From: Heliocidaris erythrogramma
Taxonomy: Eukaryota; Echinodermata; Echinoidea; Camarodonta; Echinometridae
Assembly: GCA_025617745.1 (NCBI GenBank)
Contig: CM046857.1
Span: 30,243,514-30,307,513 of the forward strand
Length of the DNA: 64,000 bases
Reading direction: 5' to 3'
This document shows, piece by piece, positions 14,001 to 23,509 of this stretch. The notes beneath the pieces are model-generated. The model made no database searches and was not told the DNA's origin. It saw nothing but the letters and a program-made list of their open reading frames with translations. A program made the translations under genes and the position numbers. Each line of letters opens with the position of its first letter. Positions within the stretch are counted from its first letter, which is position 1.

Positions 14001-17000
14001 CAACTGACTTTATTTTTTTCATATATTTCTGCCGACAGGCATTATACATACTATCATTTTCATTTATGGCAGAGCAGTTTTCCAAAATATAAGAATTTAA
14101 TCTGGTAGTTGAAGAGGTTGAAATATGGTGATATCTATTAGACGTTCGACTACAAAGTTGACAAGGACCAGATACACGTTTGTTGCATGGGGTACTCTGA
14201 CGTTCCTTTACCTCACAAGTAGTGTCATATGCACGTTTACTGTGTGAGGTCCTCGTTGGTTCTACCCCACCAATGATCCTGTTTGATTTGTTTCAACTGT
14301 GCTTGGGAATAGTGCTTACATGTTCAACAAAAGAACAAGAACTGTTATGGGTTCCAAATTTACTTGCACTTGGTTGATGAGGTGCATAGTCTGGTGGACG
14401 AGTCGGTTGGTAGATGCCATCCCAATGGCTGGAGGGTAGTGGCATGCTGGCAGGAGCTGAAGCAGATGGATGAATACCTACATGGATCGATGGGTGGACA
14501 GACGGGTGGGTAGATATTCATTGACAAGTGCTCGAGAGGTGTCCAACGATGCATTCAGCATGTCAGATTGAGAGCTGTGCACTGATGTCTCCGGGAATCC
14601 AGAAATACATGACACTTGCTGCACATGACAAGATGGTAGGTGGACCTACAAATAAAACAAAGACAAGATATTTATGCAAACCAAAATTTAAACATATTGC
14701 ATTAAAAATGACCTCAAATTTTTCAGAAAATTTTTCTTTCTGCTCATGTATAATGTGTAATTTCTGGCATTCTGATTCAAAAGATAATGCAAAAGTGTCT
14801 TTGTACTAGGCCTACTATGGGCTAACACAACCAGGTGTATGTGGTTTGACAGTCCATGATTATTTGCTTATTTTATTAATTTCATAAAATACGCAGTGGC
14901 TATTCTTATGACGAGTCGTAAGAATAATTTTCCGGCTATTCTTACGTCACATAGGGTTAGGGTTAGGAAAATGGAGCGTATGTGCATGTTGTAAGAATAG
15001 CCGAAAAATTATTCTAACGACGCCGCAAAGTACGAAAATGGAGCGTGTTATGACTCGTCGTAAGAATAGCCACTGCCTTCATTATAACTGGGAATAAATT
15101 ATTGGCGGGACATTTTGACTAGTCAACAGCAAAATCATATTTAGTTTTTATTCATTTCAAACATTTCTCTCAGGTTTTGTCATTCACTCAACACGTTGCC
15201 CACTAGAATTAGAAACAACTTGAGTGCAAAAGAAATATTCAGAGTATCAGGAATACATCATTCATATACCTGTAATATTCCCAGACATCGTAATTCCGAA
15301 TCCGGCATGTCCGGACAGGTTGTTTATCTGGACAGGTTATTTTTAAACAATTAAATCGAACAACTTTTCATGCAAATTGTCACAAATCTTTCACAGGATA
15401 GGTTGAAAATCATGTGCATTGGCAAATATTCAGTGGATTTCCTTTTAAGTTTTTATTGTTACTTGATCATGTTGATGCACGTTTTTTGTAAAATCAGATG
15501 GCAAAATTGACAGACTAATTTTGTTTAACATACATGACATAAAATAACAAGTGTCCGGATATGCATGTGAATTGTGATATGCAACCCCCATCCTACAATC
15601 TACATCATAACATAAAGCAAAAAGAAAATCTGAGTGATAAGGTATCTTCCATATAAACATTATAAGGGCAGAAGTAGGCCTAGTAGCCTAATATTAGACT
15701 TAACTTACATGTAGAGTCATCAGACTTATTAAATGAACATATTGAACATGTTGAACTTGTTGTGCCGAGTTAAGTGCAGCTTGCCATGTGTATACAGTAC
15801 ACAAATATACACGGGTGGGCCTACAAAGCCAAAAAAAGCAACGTCGGCACCCACAGCGGTTCACTGCCCAACACGCAACTTCCATCGTGAAATTGATAAT
15901 GAAAAAGATCTTGCGTCACGAAGATTTTCATACATATTGAACACTGAACTCTTATCGAGCTAAACAAGCTGTTGAAAAATGCCACGGTTTCTGAGGACGG
16001 TCAGGAACCAAAAGCGAACTTTGTGATGCAAAATCAATTCTAAATCGTAACAAAATAAGGAGTAATTCCTGGGCACTATTTCAGGCCCGAATTTTACAGA
16101 AACATGTCATATTTCATACCAAAACAATGGTATAATCTTGAACTTTACTTACGGTAACATTCTGCCATCTTGGCTTTCCGTCGGTATGGAATACGACGTC
16201 GAATACGCGCAGGTCACAACCTCTCGTGAAATCACGTGATATACGAGAGCCAATTTTTGAGCTTCCAGCACAAACGGGATTCTGAATAAATATCGCGGAT
16301 TCAGCTCATTAGCATACGCGTGGCGCTCTGACTGAATAGAGCCGGGTTATTTAGACCCATCTCACAGCCGGGGGGGGGGGGCTGATTCCGCCCCCCCCCC
16401 TAAGATCTCGGCCGTCCACCGCGCATTCGCAACGAAAATCGGCACACACGTCGCCGACCACGTAATCTACAAAACTGTATAGTCAATTTCTCCGAAAAAT
16501 GTCACAACTAATTATGCTAATTTATGCATAAAATTAATGGTTTGCTCTAATTAATTAAATAAAGCCCCAAAACTGCTAATTTTTTGTATAGAGACTCTTT
16601 GTCAGATTCTGATCAAATAAACCAAAAAAAAAATTCGGTAAAATCCTTTTTTTCTTATGTATTTTATTGTTTTTTTAAATTTCTTATGTATTTCTTTGTT
16701 TTTCGACTTTTTGTTTTTTATCGTTTTTTCGATGGAATTCGTCGGCGACACTATTTTAATCATAAACAACATAAAAATAATTGTTTTTAAACAGTAAAAG
16801 TAAAAATAATGAAACATTTATGAATTTTAGCTGGAAACACAATTTGCATTGGATTTGTACACAAAATCACGTTTTTGAGCAATTTTGGGTCTGACATGCA
16901 CTTACGAAATGTTGCGTTACTCCGGAACCGCACGCGTGGACATCACAAATTTGGTCTCAAAAGTTGCGCAAGACTTGAAAGAAAAAAGTAGTGAAGCGGC

Positions 17001-18615
17001 GTGGTGACTGCTTTTCGCGATGCGAACAAATTACGCGAAACGTTATTAGGGTTAAAGCCATTGGGAAAGGTGATTATATAGCACAGTAATAATTGTTGTA
17101 TGCTGTAAGGTTTTGGAATCACCAAAATGATAAGAAATTGACTCAATTCTGTGAGAGTCACATGCACTGCACACAGAAATGTGTATATTGGACTACACAC
17201 AAATGTTCGGCATGAAAAAATCAGCTATTTTTTGTCATATTTTGAATGTGAGGGCATTTGAAGAGCAATCCTTTTCTGGGGACATTTCTACTATGATAAT
17301 CTTCCAAACTGACATAAAAAGAATGAGAAAACTCACAAATTATTTTTTACCTTTCCAGAACTCAACCTTCCCTTTAAAGGGGATACACAACTGGGCGGCC
17401 GTGGGGAAAGTCAGGATTGCGTAAGCCCCATTCACTCGTACACAAAGTTTGTGCGTTGAACGCGTCCGTTGGACTAAGTGGGATTACATTTTTTTTAAAA
17501 CGACTCAGGGTAGATTTTCATTGTCCTTTGTGGGTAGTGATTGTTGGAATAGACTACCTAGTGATATCAGATTGGAAAGAACACGATCTAGATTTCGGCA
17601 TTCTATAAAGCTTTTTTTATTAAAAGATAAATAAGTTGTTTTTTTTTTTTTGTTTTTTTTTGTTTTTTTAGTTTTTGTTTATATTTGTATTGAGTTATAC
17701 TAATATGTCTTTTTAATTCCTTATGTTTGTTAAATTATTTGATTACACAACTCATTATACCTAGTGTTAATCTTAGACTTTAGGATTTTTACGTTTATAT
17801 AGTTATTCTCATTGTACAGTTTACTTAGTTAACATATTAATTCAGTACATTATACCTTTGACCTGGGGCCAGGCTCGACTAGCACATGTGCTATTTTCTG
17901 GTTCCATTTTACCAGTAATTTTTGCTTTTGAAGTACTTTTGATTTGTCATGTTTATCATGTGTAAAATGTTATACCGTTATATTGTAATACATGTATGTT
18001 CTTCTTGTTGGTAAATAAATAAATCAATCAATCAATCAATCAATCTTATTTCGACTGCACGAAGCCGACCGAATCTCGCACGAGAGCTCGAGCTCAGGCA
18101 GAGCGTGCATGTTTGTGCGGTGACCAGTCTATCCGAGGTTTGCGCCCCGCGGGGCAACGGCATGATCAGGTAATGATCACGGTGCCCTCTCGCGGCATTA
18201 AAACGTCCACAATCTGCGGTTGAGTATCCCTTTAAGAATAGGGTTACATGTAGGTACAGTGTTTGGTCCAGGGTTGAAGTTAAGAATTCAGTTAGTGTAG
18301 GATATTGACTGAACAGCAATTGTTGCAGGAGCTTGTATCATAAATCTAGCTACCGGTGACCTTGTCATTATCTTAATTTCTTGTTCTGTTCCAGTGCAAA
18401 AACAGATGAGATTTGAAGCCAAGGAAGCAGCCAAGAAAGAGAATCAAGATGATGAAGATGAAGAGGAATCTGAGACAACTAAGAAGACACTGAAGAGGAG
18501 AAAGGGAGAGACAATAACTCCAGGAAAGCTAGCCAAGAAAGCAAAGCAAGGAACCACTGGACAAGCTGGTCTTAGGAAACCAACACCCAAGGTTGGGGGC
18601 AAGAAAAAGAAGTGA
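2008..18615 (+). CDS. RSL1D1: RSL1D1, ribosomal L1 domain-containing protein 1 (3' part, five coding exons)
   Basis: Coding exons: 2008-2146, 4183-4331, 5465-5566, 7648-7880 and 18395-18615 (stop TGA). All have AG/GT borders and join in phase, giving 280 visible residues; the N-terminus lies before the window. The first four exons cover the ribosomal L1 fold: a CLFVKDEP stretch, the hinge-like second half (KMAKSYDLFLAD, then FYKRNRYPV), and the GSCSTVAVANVGM block followed by SVKSIFVRTEKS-like text (here NVKSIFVRTEKS). The last exon is acidic then lysine-rich (DEDEEE, ending GGKKKK), as expected for this nucleolar protein. In the family it binds pre-ribosomal RNA and affects ribosome assembly and growth control; yeast relatives are Utp30/Cic1. 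The 10.5-kb last intron hosts a nested transposon stack. Identification is by remembered homology and is strong; the 5' end is missing. Confidence 0.93.
3236..4026. mobile_element. pogo/Tigger-like MITE, copy 1 (TA target)
   Basis: Begins CAGTCAACCTCGCTTAAGTC and ends with the inverse of CAGTAAACTCGCCTAAGTCG, flanked by TA on both sides. The interior has further AAGTCGA words and no transposase. A second copy lies at 49340-50087 in opposite orientation and shares the interior (for example the GGCCGGCCGG-like and CATGCACTGCATGCAG words). It sits in an RSL1D1 intron. The pogo/Tigger assignment rests on TIR style and TA duplication. Confidence 0.75.
4042..4173 (+). repeat. 66-bp tandem duplication ending at an RSL1D1 splice acceptor
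   Basis: Two nearly identical units contain GTAAAAACTCATGTTGAATT and end CTCTGTGTCTT. The second unit runs into the acceptor of the exon starting at 4183. The duplication therefore gives two copies of the pyrimidine-rich approach to that exon. Confidence 0.8.
5584..5754. mobile_element. Short inverted-repeat element (MITE)
   Basis: Left end AGTACCTTTGTATAGAGAGT and right end the inverse of AGTACCTACATAAAGAGAGT form imperfect terminal repeats of about 26 bp, both running into AGCGAC. It starts only 17 bp after the RSL1D1 exon ending at 5566, so it occupies the start of that intron. No coding capacity. Confidence 0.65.
5770..5917. mobile_element. 148-bp palindromic MITE
   Basis: GCCATCCATACTTAGAGTTT at the left matches the inverse of GCCATCCATACATAGAGTTT at the right. 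The arms continue through GGCCAACT and GGGCACAAC-like words, so nearly the whole element can fold back. Superfamily unknown. Confidence 0.7.
5969..6884. mobile_element. hAT-like non-autonomous element with GCGTAG repeats
   Basis: Terminal repeats AGGGGCTTTCACACCGGGAT are matched by the inverse at the right end and extend through TTGCGTAGAGTTGCGTAGAG. The flanks CTATCTTA (5961-5968) and TTAGCTTA (6885-6892) agree at 6 of 8 bases, consistent with an aged 8-bp hAT-type duplication. Both arms hold many degenerate TTGCGTAGACTTGCGTAG-like units. The core has a small minus-strand frame, annotated separately. Confidence 0.7.
6359..6532 (-). CDS. 57-aa uncharacterised reading frame inside the hAT-like element
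   Basis: An uninterrupted frame runs from ATG at 6532 to TAA at 6359. It encodes a polar, probably helical peptide starting MSCLSPFQKAVILRHLEALE, with an ETQMAEHERF stretch and an NVKWDES stretch. I do not recognise the family. It could be the remnant of a transposase-associated coiled-coil or simply chance. It is the only non-repetitive part of the element. Its composition looks more protein-like than the flanking arms, but codon evidence is thin. Confidence 0.3.
   Translation of the reverse strand: MSCLSPFQKAVILRHLEALETQMAEHERFNVKWDESVQTSSQVMKNSRIQHEYAKFK
7093..7475 (+). mobile_element. TTAA-target MITE, family A, copy 1
   Basis: Flanked by TTAA at 7089-7092 and 7476-7479. Termini are AGGGAAGGTTGAGTTCTGG and the inverse of AGATAAAGTTGAGTTCTGG. 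TTAA duplications point to a Kolobok- or piggyBac-type source. Related segments lie at 8981-17373 (interrupted, minus), about 38930-39075 (minus) and about 44235-44425 (plus). No transposase. Confidence 0.75.
7925..8976. other. RSL1D1 intron stretch without recognised features
   Basis: AT-rich intronic DNA between the exon ending at 7880 and the transposon stack. The minus-strand frames here lack domains or splice support and I treat them as chance. No clear terminal repeats or tandem array were found. Confidence 0.5.
9420..9441 (+). repeat. 22-bp direct repeat inside the 7.3-kb transposon, left copy
   Basis: TGAGGACGGTCAGGAACCAA plus two further A residues. An identical copy lies at 15992-16013 in the same orientation, although the element ends are inverted. 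Both lie about 320-390 bp inside the termini. Confidence 0.7.
9990..10560. repeat. Poly-G/poly-C tracts in the transposon interior
   Basis: G runs at about 9999-10016, 10226-10237 and 10500-10514 and a C run at about 10244-10254. The proline/glycine-rich frames read here come from these runs and are not genes. Confidence 0.7.
10836..12030. other. Transposon interior without recognised coding sequence
   Basis: AT-rich DNA. Near 11851-12010 there is one unit related to the 23.5-kb tandem family: TTTGACCTTTGACCCCC, then a TGACGGACTGACGGATGC tail. No frame here looks like a protein domain. Confidence 0.5.
12150..14560 (-). pseudogene. Decayed Cys/His-rich ORF of the 7.3-kb transposon
   Basis: Minus-strand pieces read in order from right to left. 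About 14245-13955 has GPCQLCSR and a basic SKRAYDTTCEVKERQ start. About 13870-13770 has IPLCKKHRAQIFNHKD, an in-frame stop, then GQCSFCDTHLKA. About 13655-13397 has CPSCQRF, acidic SLEELEQSF and LCNICKNTKC. About 13244-12837 has DFNFRDLTSYFDPLVWNT. About 12512-12168 has KLYRFLVCEDDEGVHVTC. Repeated C-x2-C/H pairs suggest an N-terminal zinc-binding region. It resembles uncharacterised long ORFs I associate with aquatic-invertebrate transposons, but I cannot name the family. Stops and frame changes argue that it is dead, though some breaks could be introns. No DDE triad was identified. Confidence 0.5.
14893..15076. mobile_element. 184-bp inverted-repeat MITE nested in the transposon
   Basis: GCAGTGGCTATTCTTATGAC at the left and the inverse of GCAGTGGCTATTCTTACGAC at the right. 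The arms continue through GAGTC. The loop holds TAGGGTTAGGGTTAGG and two copies of AAAATGGAGCGT. No coding capacity. Confidence 0.75.
15285..15610 (+). repeat. Dispersed repeat family B, copy 1
   Basis: Shares long stretches with 43375-43620 in the same orientation: TGGACAGGT words, CAACTTTTCATGCAAATTGT, TTCACAGGATAGGTTGAAAA and GATGCACGTTTTTTGTAAAA. The ends carry GTCCGGA-type words. Superfamily unknown. Confidence 0.7.
15992..16013 (+). repeat. 22-bp direct repeat inside the 7.3-kb transposon, right copy
   Basis: Identical to 9420-9441 and in the same orientation, about 320 bp inside the right terminus. Confidence 0.7.
17378..18231. mobile_element. TTAA-target MITE, family D, abutting family A
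   Basis: TTAA at 17374-17377 (shared with family A) and 18232-18235. Termini are AGGGGATACACAACTGGGC and the inverse of AGGGATACTCAACCGCAG. A LINE tail is nested inside at about 17440-18045; the remaining arms include CpG-rich text at 18050-18190. Confidence 0.55.
17440..18045 (+). mobile_element. 5'-truncated LINE, 3' end with CAAT tail
   Basis: The frame at about 17470-17634 has the extreme C-terminus typical of CR1/L2-group reverse transcriptase proteins: GRFSLSFVGSDCWNRLPSDI, then a basic helix ending LLKDK. A long 3' UTR ends in AAATAAATAAATC and (CAAT)n at 18020-18045, a simple-repeat tail typical of these elements. Only the 3' end inserted. Confidence 0.7.
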
Positions 18616-18954
18616 ACTTCAATTAGAACAAAGTTAAAGAAGACGATATTCATGGACACTCCACACATTTTCTCTTAAGGTTTAGCATTACCCTGACTAA
18701 TGAATGTCTGCTTATGTACTCCATGATGGAGGGTTAAGTTATGGTTTAAATTCAACCTCCTTTGTGGCTTTGGCCTTAGTCACAATGTATATGATTTAAT
18801 ATCATATGCCTTATAGTTAAGCCCAAAAGAAAGTCTTACCTTCAACACTCAAAATTCCAAGCTTTACCTTGAAATTCAAGTAGTGCAAGACGTAAGGTAG
18901 AGTGTGGAGCAGTTATAGGTAACAAGGAACAGTTAATCCTTTGACCTTATCAAG

Positions 18955-18979
18955 CACACACACACACACACACACACAC
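18955..18979. repeat. (CA)n microsatellite
   Basis: Twelve CA dinucleotides in a row just after RSL1D1. Confidence 0.95.
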
Positions 18980-18994
18980 GTTTACATGGCTTTA

Positions 18995-19165
18995 CTTCCG
19001 AGGACAACTATTGTTCCTCTATTGTTACTCGTCCTCGGACAGTCGACGGAATAAGGCATAAATTCATTGTTCGACGTTCGAGGACTATTGTCCGCCTTCC
19101 GAGGACAATTGTTGTCATGATTTTTTTTTTGTTCTCTGTCCGAAAATGTCCTCGGACATAATGCT
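18995..19165. repeat. Fold-back repeat with CCGAGGACA words
   Basis: CCGAGGACAA and its inverse TGTCCTCGGA or near variants occur at least five times in both orientations over 170 bp. It probably is a degenerate inverted-repeat transposon. Confidence 0.5.
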
Positions 19166-20017
19166 AAACAAACGCACACACACCTTCATACGCACACTCT
19201 CATAGATAACACGCGCTACTTGAAGAACAATAGACTAATCGCAACATAGGATTAGTGAAGAAAAAAAGGGTCCTTCAGGATGCCACTAATTGGGGGGAAA
19301 ATAGAAAAGTGTAACATGTAGGCACACTTGTCCTATCTGTGACAGGAATTTCTTTACTGTGTAAAAGGTAGGGCAACACTCCTATTTTTCACTCTCATGG
19401 CTCAAATTTACATGTTTGCATGTTTTGAAGGTAAAGTGTTGAGCTTTTCTTTCAGGCTTAACTGTACACTTGCACAAGATATGTTTGTTTTTATCATGTT
19501 ATACAAATTTATTATACTGTATAGGAGTGGGAACCATCATAGCCATCAAAAGAGTGGGGGGGGGGGGGGGGGGGGAAGAAAATGTTTAGCATATTTTCAG
19601 TTACCCCCACAAACATCGCAGCTGCAAAACTGATAGTGATGTTGAAAACTGATCTATGATTTCGTATAGGGGCCTATGTGCACTACAATTTTGTACTGCA
19701 TGTCATGGATACAAAATTTAGAAATCCTTTTTATCTTAATCCATCTCTCTCGTTCACTTTACTTATGTCTCTTTCTCTCTGTTACTGTTGCCCTCATATG
19801 TCTTAATCTGTTTATACACCATTCTCTCAAATTGTGTACTTCTACATACAGTACATATATGTAGGTACATAATATGATATAATAAAGATCCATTGAGATA
19901 TTTTTAATGCAAAAGATGGATTATGCTTTTTTTTTCTTCTGTATACCAGTATAAGAAACTAATTTTCCTAAAATGGAGGCCCTCACCAGAATACAGGGTA
20001 TAATTATATGAGTGGGG

Positions 20018-20027
20018 GAGAGAGAGG

Positions 20028-20060
<33 letters not shown>
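20018..20060. repeat. (GA)n microsatellite
   Basis: GAGAGA run interrupted by GGGGG. Confidence 0.9.
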
Positions 20061-20065
<5 letters not shown>

Positions 20066-21912
20066 GGGAATAACAACATATTAGTTATGCATTTCATACA
20101 TTCTTATTTAATGTATCAATAAGTCATTGATATTGAATGCAGTCATGAAAAATAAATGTTATGAATGAAATACTCTGTGTCTGGAGGCTAGAGCACTGAA
20201 GAAAAATCTTACCCACTCACATTTTAATAAAGTAAGCATGAGACATATTTATTGCTTCTATACAGGTATAAAGATTGTCAGTTTTCTTGAACACTTACTC
20301 TGTAAACACTACAGTTGAAATACATTTGGCATAAGATACAACATTTCACCAATTCCATAACAAAATAATAGAAAAGCAATACAAGAAATCATAATTTCAG
20401 GTTTTTTCAAGTATAAAATTATTTAACATCAATAAGCATTAAGCAATAACAAGTCGATGGGTAGAAAACCATGATGATGCATGCAAGCACATCAATATAA
20501 AATCTTCATCTGAACTACAAAATTAAAAAAGAAAAATGTAAAAGTAGATAATGAAGGAATATAGAAGAGAGTACATGTATGTAAATAAAGAATCAAAGTT
20601 GTAATGTAAAATATGTACATATGTACACCTGTACAATTTTATGGCACAAAATCATCAAACTACTTAAAAGAAAAGCATCAACTGCGCATCTTAATATGTA
20701 TATGTAGACCTGATCATTCTAATTTTGGACAAGTCATGTGTTGTTATAAAGAAAAAGGTTTTGTCAAGACAAGCTTTAACAGATACCATCCATTTTAAAC
20801 TTTCCTTTTTCTTCATGTTACAATGGCTGGTTTACAACAGGGAAAGGTCACTTCTTGTAGGGTCTTCAACATGTTGAGAAATCAGGATTCGGGATACAAA
20901 ACTTTAAGGCCATCTGTTCTGTCTACCTCTTATTTTTCATGTGATAAAATATCGAATTTGCACGAGCTTGCAACAGAGCAAGCTTGTTTTTGAAAACATG
21001 GGTTAATTCCATAAGTTCTCTTTTATGAAATTTCACAAATCTTTCTTACAAAAACTAAGATACATTCAAAATTGCATACTATGAATACTTTTTTACTTGA
21101 TATTCTAGAGTTCTAAATTATTCTCTATTTCATGTTAAAAGAAAGAAAACAAGAACCCCCTGGCAATAACAAGTAGGAAGCAAGCAGAAAAAAGGGAAGA
21201 GAGCATGAACAAGTAGATATTTTGTTTACATAGCCTTATACTTGTAGCCTACATGTACATGACAATGTATATACATGTACTCTGGTAAATGAACATCATA
21301 TTGTAAAAATAAAAACATTCAGTGATAAAATGTATTAATAAGGGTGCATAGAATTTTTTTTAAAGAGTTACACGATTATTCAAAGATGCACAACTTGTCT
21401 TTTTTTCTCTCTCTCTTCTGCTGAGAGCCTTAAGGGAATTAACTAATTATTGCCCTTCTAGTTCTGGCTCTCAGCAGAGACAAATGGTCATAATACGCAT
21501 TTTACTCATATCTATGTATGTACCCGTTCCACTGTACTAGGGTAAAGGCCTGATTTCATATGTGATACAGAATTTCAAATACTGCATTATCATTGATATG
21601 AGATGACTCAATAAAGTTCTGTATACTTACAGATATAAAAGGAAAGGAAGACAAGGGACATTGCACTAATCCCATTCTAAATCAGATTCAATACTGTATA
21701 AGCCAGTATTTTTGCTAATTATAGGCCCCAAAAAACAATTTTTCAAGTCGATGCTTTTGCAACTGACCCACAGGCTACCCATACTTAATTCTGTACAACT
21801 CTATAAACGGCACAATTCATGCATGCGTTGGCTGCACTGCATGACTGTGCCAATGCACTGCACGTAATCATTATCAATACATTATACAATAGAAAAGAGG
21901 AGGTACGCATGC

Positions 21913-22135
21913 CAATGTTGCCAGTGTTAGCAGAATTCTGCTTTGTAGCAGAATTTTGACTGCTTTAGCAGTTAGCATTATTCTTAGCAGAATTCGACCT
22001 ATTCTAGCAGAATTCTGGTATTTTGGAGTTTTTTTGCTTGTCAGAGAATTTTTTGAGTAAAAAAGTTTAGCAGAAATTTTGCAGAAGTTTCGCTTGCTCC
22101 CTAGCAGAATAGTATTTTTTCCGCTGGCAACACTG
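21913..22135. mobile_element. 223-bp hAT-like MITE with TAGCAGAATT repeats
   Basis: The left end CAATGTTGCCAG and the inverse of the right end, CAGTGTTGCCAG, match. Flanks ACGCATGC and ACGCATTG agree at 6 of 8 positions, as expected for an old 8-bp hAT-type duplication. The interior holds about six TAGCAGAATT-like units. Confidence 0.65.
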
Positions 22136-23509
22136 ACGCATTGCGCACCCCTAAAGCCCACTATAGATATTTTCGTGGTCTGAAATGCAATGGTGGTAAT
22201 ATTTCTGCATTTTCTTAAATTCATGATCAGTGAGGGATTCACAAAATCTGCAAAAATAACATTTTTTTCAGTACTCAAACTATCTTGTCTCAAATTATCG
22301 CCAAAATTATTAAATTACACTGTTCAAGAAACTGAATTTCAAATAAAAATTTCAACATGCCATCGACAGCAAGTTATCAATGTACAGTAACTACATTGTA
22401 AGTGTAAGTGCAATATGCACATGTAGCTTAAATTTGAAGCTACAAATTTCATAGAAAGCCAAATCCTGTTCTTTGACAGAGAACGATAATCATTTTACTT
22501 GTAATTAATTCCTAATGTATGTTTTGAAAATTTTTTGTACAATTTCATGGACCAATGTACTGCAGAACAGTTTCAGTTACTGGTATTGTTTATATAAATT
22601 ATACAATACAATGTATCATTAGTAGAAGAGTATGACTATAAAATGAACACTACATTAAAAAATACCAGCTGCAGATTATATCTGACCTTGCCGGATACAA
22701 ACAGTGCCTGTTCAAATATTTATTTCTGGTGAAATAGTTCATAGAATCCAAAAGTTGTGACAATCATAGATGTGTAAAATAATGATGTGTCACAACAAAA
22801 CCTTGACAAATCACAGGATGCTGATTTTTCTTTATAATTCTGATGCTTTTGACTGATAGATGATATTTGTTTCATATCTACCCTAAAATCAGACAGAAAA
22901 GAAAACACTCCAGATTAAAAGCAGTCAAGCACACCAGTTATGCACTTAGTTTGTCAGCTACACAAACAACATGAACTCCCTCACTTAATAAGCATGCCAA
23001 GAGTTTTGTTAACCCCAATATGCTGTAGACATCAAATCTCGCCCCAGAATTGGAGTGTTAAACAACTAGGACTAAGGAGGTCTACATTTTCTTTCCAGCA
23101 ACATGAACAGTTACTTCTATAGTGAAGCTTATATTAATTGAAGATATTTTATGCTTAATATATTGATGAAGAATAAAAGCATTTAAAGTCCAAATTTCAC
23201 ACTTGAAAGTTCATTCATAATTATTGTCCCAAAAACATGGTGGCCCAGAAAGGATTGAGAGTGATACAAAGACGTCTCTCAATGCAAAATATTTCAAAAA
23301 TATTGAGTGAATTGAGAGTCTGTGATTAGTCAGAAAAAAAGAAGGTTGATTCCGAATATGACAAAACCTTGAAATGTACGTTTCCGTCACAAAGATTTTC
23401 ACCAATATAACTGGTACAGCAACTGTGACTGCTAGGTTTTATGATGACACATCACATGTTACATAAAAAAAGAAAAGATGAATTTTTGCCTCCGCCATCA
23501 CCAGATTGG

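Larger units (their letters stand above)
9035..16334. mobile_element. 7.3-kb DNA transposon, unclassified, with 19-bp TIRs and AATA target duplication
   Basis: CAGTCAGAGCGCCACGCGT at 9035-9053 is matched perfectly by its inverse at 16316-16334. AATA flanks it at 9031-9034 and 16335-16338. Joining the flanks across one AATA restores family C text (CCCTAATAGAGCCGGG, compare CCCTAATCAGGCCGGG at 46565), which confirms both borders. Subterminal DNA on both sides has TTTATTCAG and further short palindromes. A 4-bp duplication is known for several superfamilies (Chapaev, Sola, some Academ); I cannot choose between them. The interior has a decayed minus-strand Cys-rich ORF, a 184-bp MITE, a B-family repeat and two poly-G tracts. 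Confidence 0.85.
9027..17051. mobile_element. TTAA-target MITE, family C, copy 1, split by the 7.3-kb transposon
   Basis: TTAA at 9023-9026 and 17052-17055. Termini are CCCTAATA and the inverse, TATTAGGG, similar in style to piggyBac CCC ends. Without the inner insertion it is about 720 bp. It has G/C homopolymer runs near 16372-16401, then a GATCTCGGCCG block and AATTATGCTAATTTATGCAT. Other copies: 46565-47278 (complete) and 42295-42953 (partial), with a possible distant relative near 50335-50757. Confidence 0.75.
8981..17373 (-). mobile_element. TTAA-target MITE, family A, copy 2, split by nested insertions
   Basis: TTAA at 8977-8980 and 17374-17377 flank the element. The left end is AGATGGTTGAGTTCTAGTCA and the right end is the inverse of AGGGAAGGTTGAGTTCTGG, so it is reversed relative to copy 1. 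Removing 9027-17051 plus one TTAA leaves about 364 bp, close to the 383 bp of copy 1. Positions 17056-17373 match the inverse of the left part of copy 1, and 8981-9022 match its right end. Confidence 0.78.

Noticed and set aside
16584..16817. Overlapping Phe/Lys-rich frames on both strands
   Set aside because: Low-complexity A/T runs inside the family C MITE.
18444..18668. 74-aa minus-strand frame opposite the last RSL1D1 exon
   Set aside because: Shadow of the lysine/acidic-rich coding exon on the other strand.
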